Assembly (NCBI RefSeq): GCF_006715145.1
Contig: NZ_VFMR01000001.1
Span: 3,410,001-3,474,000 of the forward strand
Origin: Microbacterium sp. SLBN-146
Lineage (GTDB): Bacteria; Actinomycetota; Actinomycetes; Actinomycetales; Microbacteriaceae
Length of the DNA stretch: 64,000 nucleotides
Reading direction: 5' to 3'
Shown here: piece after piece, positions 62,186 to 64,000 of the stretch
Layout of the letters: each line of letters begins with the position of its first letter
Numbering within the stretch: position 1 is the first letter of the stretch
The notes under the pieces: model-generated
What the model was told of the DNA's origin: nothing
Database searches by the model: none
The model's input: the letters and a program-made list of their open reading frames with translations, nothing else
Translations under genes and position numbers: made by a program

Positions 62186-62797
62186 ATGTCGGTACGCCAG
62201 AGCCTGCTCGCGATCCTCGATCGCGGACCGTGCTACGGCTACCAGCTCCGCGCCGAGTTCGCCCGCCGAACCGGTTCGACCTGGCCGCTCAACGTCGGCC
62301 AGATCTACAACACCCTCGATCGACTGGAGCGCGACGGGATGGTCGTCCGCGACGACGTCGACGAGCACGGGCACGTGTACTGGCGGATCACGGATGCCGG
62401 ATCTGCCGAAGCCCACGCGTGGCTCCGCGCGCCGGTCGTGCGTCCGCGCGGCACGAGGGACGAACTGGCGATCAAGCTCGCCCTCGCCGCGACCCTCCCC
62501 GGTGCGGACGTCGCGACCTTGATCGGTGCACAGCGGACAGCCTCCGCGGAGAGATTGCGATCACTCGACGACTCGGCCGACGAACAGGACGGAGGCGCGG
62601 CACCGGAGGATGTCGCCCGCACGCTCGTCCACGCGTCGATGAGATTCGAGGCGCAGGCGGAGCTGCAGTGGCTCGACCATGTCGAGGAGCAGTTGGCGCG
62701 GCATCCGGATCATGTCCTGGCGCTCGAGCTGTCGTCCGAGCGCCCCAAGCGCGGCCGACCGGCCGCCGCGCACGGGCCCGAGCAGGTGACGGACTGA
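62186..62797 (+). CDS. PadR-family transcriptional regulator
   Basis: A 203-residue regulator. The PadR winged helix is SVRQSLLAILDRGPCYGYQLRAEFARRTGSTWPLNVGQIYNTLDRLERDGMV (about residues 2-53), with the usual C-terminal helical domain. ATG 62186 has GGGGGGAGAA upstream. It follows the transporter permease by 67 bases; the gap carries TATACT (62149-62154), so it may have its own promoter. PadR regulators often control adjacent exporters. Confidence 0.85.
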   Translation: MSVRQSLLAILDRGPCYGYQLRAEFARRTGSTWPLNVGQIYNTLDRLERDGMVVRDDVDEHGHVYWRITDAGSAEAHAWLRAPVVRPRGTRDELAIKLALAATLPGADVATLIGAQRTASAERLRSLDDSADEQDGGAAPEDVARTLVHASMRFEAQAELQWLDHVEEQLARHPDHVLALELSSERPKRGRPAAAHGPEQVTD

Positions 62798-62851
62798 TCG
62801 CCCCCTCGGCGGCGCGGCGCGGCATCCTGTCGCCTCCCAGGCCGGACGCAC

Positions 62852-62857
62852 TATCCT
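62852..62857 (+). promoter_or_regulatory. -10 box (TATCCT) of the DEAD-box helicase gene
   Basis: TATCCT, five bases, GTG 62863; leaderless arrangement. Confidence 0.5.
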
Positions 62858-62862
62858 GAAGC

Positions 62863-64000
62863 GTGTCCACAAGCGATGACCCGATCGAGGCAGCGGCTCC
62901 CGCAGAAGCCCCCGCGATGACTTTCTCCGACCTCGGACTGGGCGACGCAGTGCTCAAGGCCCTGCGCGACGTCGGCTACGAGACCCCCTCCGCCATTCAG
63001 GCCGCGACCATCCCCCCGCTCCTCGCGGGGCGCGACGTCGTCGGTCTCGCCCAGACGGGCACGGGCAAGACCGCCGCGTTCGCGCTCCCCATCATCGACC
63101 GGCTCGATCTCTCGCAAAAGACGCCGCAGGCCCTCGTGCTGGCACCGACGCGCGAACTCGCCCTGCAGGTCTGCGAGGCGTTCGAGAAGTACGCCTCGCA
63201 CCTCAAGGGCGTGCACGTGCTCCCCGTGTACGGCGGGCAGGGCTACGGCGTACAGCTCTCGGCGCTGCGTCGCGGCGTCCACATCGTCGTCGGCACCCCC
63301 GGACGCATCATGGATCACCTCGAGAAGGGCACACTCGACCTGTCCGACCTGTCGTACCTCGTGCTCGACGAGGCCGACGAGATGCTCAAGATGGGCTTCG
63401 CGGAAGACGTCGAGACGATCCTCGCCGACACGCCGGACTCCAAGCAGGTCGCGCTCTTCTCCGCGACGATGCCCGCGACCATCCGCCGCATCTCGCAGCA
63501 GTACCTGCACGACCCCGAAGAGATCACGGTCAAGACGAAGACCACGACGTCGGCGACGATCACGCAGCGCTACCTCGTCGTCGCCTGGCAACAGAAGATG
63601 GATGCCCTCACCCGCATCCTCGAGGTCGAGAACTTCGACGGGATGATCGTCTTCGGGCGTACGAAGATCGTCACCGAGGAGATCGCCGAGAAGCTGCGCG
63701 CACGCGGCTACTCGGCCGCCGCCATCAACGGCGACGTCGCGCAGGTTCAGCGCGAGCGGACCGTGAACCAGCTGAAGTCCGGAAAGCTCGACATCCTCGT
63801 CGCGACCGATGTGGCCGCGCGCGGCCTCGATGTCGAGCGGATCTCTCACGTCGTCAACTTCGACATCCCGACCGACACCGAGTCGTACGTGCACCGCATC
63901 GGCCGCACCGGTCGCGCAGGGCGTTCGGGCGACGCGATCAGCTTCGTCACGCCCCGCGAACGCGGACTCGTCCGCGCCATCGAGCGCGCGACCCGGCAAG
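62863..64000 (+). CDS. DEAD/DEAH-box RNA helicase, 3' end beyond window
   Basis: At least 379 residues of a DEAD-box RNA helicase, open to the window edge. The Q motif GYETPSAIQ, Walker [16 protein letters not shown], the SAT motif FSATMPATI, and in the second domain [21 protein letters not shown] and [13 protein letters not shown] are all present. It resembles DeaD/CsdA, which helps ribosome assembly and cold adaptation; the C-terminal RNA-binding domain would lie outside. The start is GTG 62863, with TATCCT five bases upstream; ATG 62917 is the next option. It is a core gene downstream of the PadR regulator. Confidence 0.92.
   Translation, partial: MSTSDDPIEAAAPAEAPAMTFSDLGLGDAVLKALRDVGYETPSAIQAATIPPLLAGRDVVGLAQTGTGKTAAFALPIIDRLDLSQKTPQALVLAPTRELALQVCEAFEKYASHLKGVHVLPVYGGQGYGVQLSALRRGVHIVVGTPGRIMDHLEKGTLDLSDLSYLVLDEADEMLKMGFAEDVETILADTPDSKQVALFSATMPATIRRISQQYLHDPEEITVKTKTTTSATITQRYLVVAWQQKMDALTRILEVENFDGMIVFGRTKIVTEEIAEKLRARGYSAAAINGDVAQVQRERTVNQLKSGKLDILVATDVAARGLDVERISHVVNFDIPTDTESYVHRIGRTGRAGRSGDAISFVTPRERGLVRAIERATRQ

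Overview
This window comes from a high-GC actinobacterium, most likely Microbacteriaceae and Microbacterium-like. The evidence is very high GC at third codon positions, a fused E2/E1 2-oxoglutarate dehydrogenase, a SigR/RsrA-type redox sigma and anti-sigma pair, WhiB1 beside a PdtaS-type kinase, GuaB1, and many promoters whose -10 box lies only 6-7 bases before the start codon (leaderless transcripts). The genus is inferred from style and gene content, not from a search.

Layout. 1-1155 is the right part of an IS3-family insertion sequence. 1190-16000 is a loosely organised, accessory-looking arm: a GCS2-type glutamate-cysteine ligase, small membrane proteins and lipoproteins, a GNAT acetyltransferase, a P-loop kinase, a divergent HxlR/MFS pair, a RibD-like reductase and a repeat-bearing cell-wall protein. 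16025-17996 is a coupled SDR / AlaX editing / NIPSNAP operon. 18125-24790 holds the methionine genes metY and metX, with unrelated genes between them and two patches of GGGGCG-rich hairpin repeats around a lipoprotein gene. 24806-33447 runs on the minus strand: Nudix, MFS, thiamine-binding protein, GT87 glycosyltransferase, NnrD, two CNNM/CBS proteins and GuaB1. 33627-37361 is the 2-oxoglutarate dehydrogenase.

37371-42088 is a divergent lipid/glycerol-phosphate cluster (glpD and a TetR gene, opposite an alkyl-DHAP-synthase-like flavoprotein and a diacylglycerol kinase) arranged around one operator. 42108-44235 is a divergent two-component system with an 18-codon peptide gene between its two genes. 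44328-51325 has GPP34, rsrA/sigR, aroA-rsgA, a peroxiredoxin, whiB1 and pdtaS. 51392-54824 has a CpaE-like ATPase, a SAF protein, a small HTH protein and an Rv3235-like protein. 54851-58987 has an AlaA-type aminotransferase and secA. 59250-62797 is a MacAB-like ABC transporter with a PadR regulator. A DEAD-box helicase runs off the right edge.

The most notable observations are the 18-residue peptide gene inside the two-component locus, the excess of the word GGATGCC/GGCATCC (sparse in the left arm), the hairpin repeat family at 21.8-22.1 and 23.1-23.5 kb, and the conserved lipid cluster with a shared operator. No tRNA, rRNA or CRISPR array was seen.
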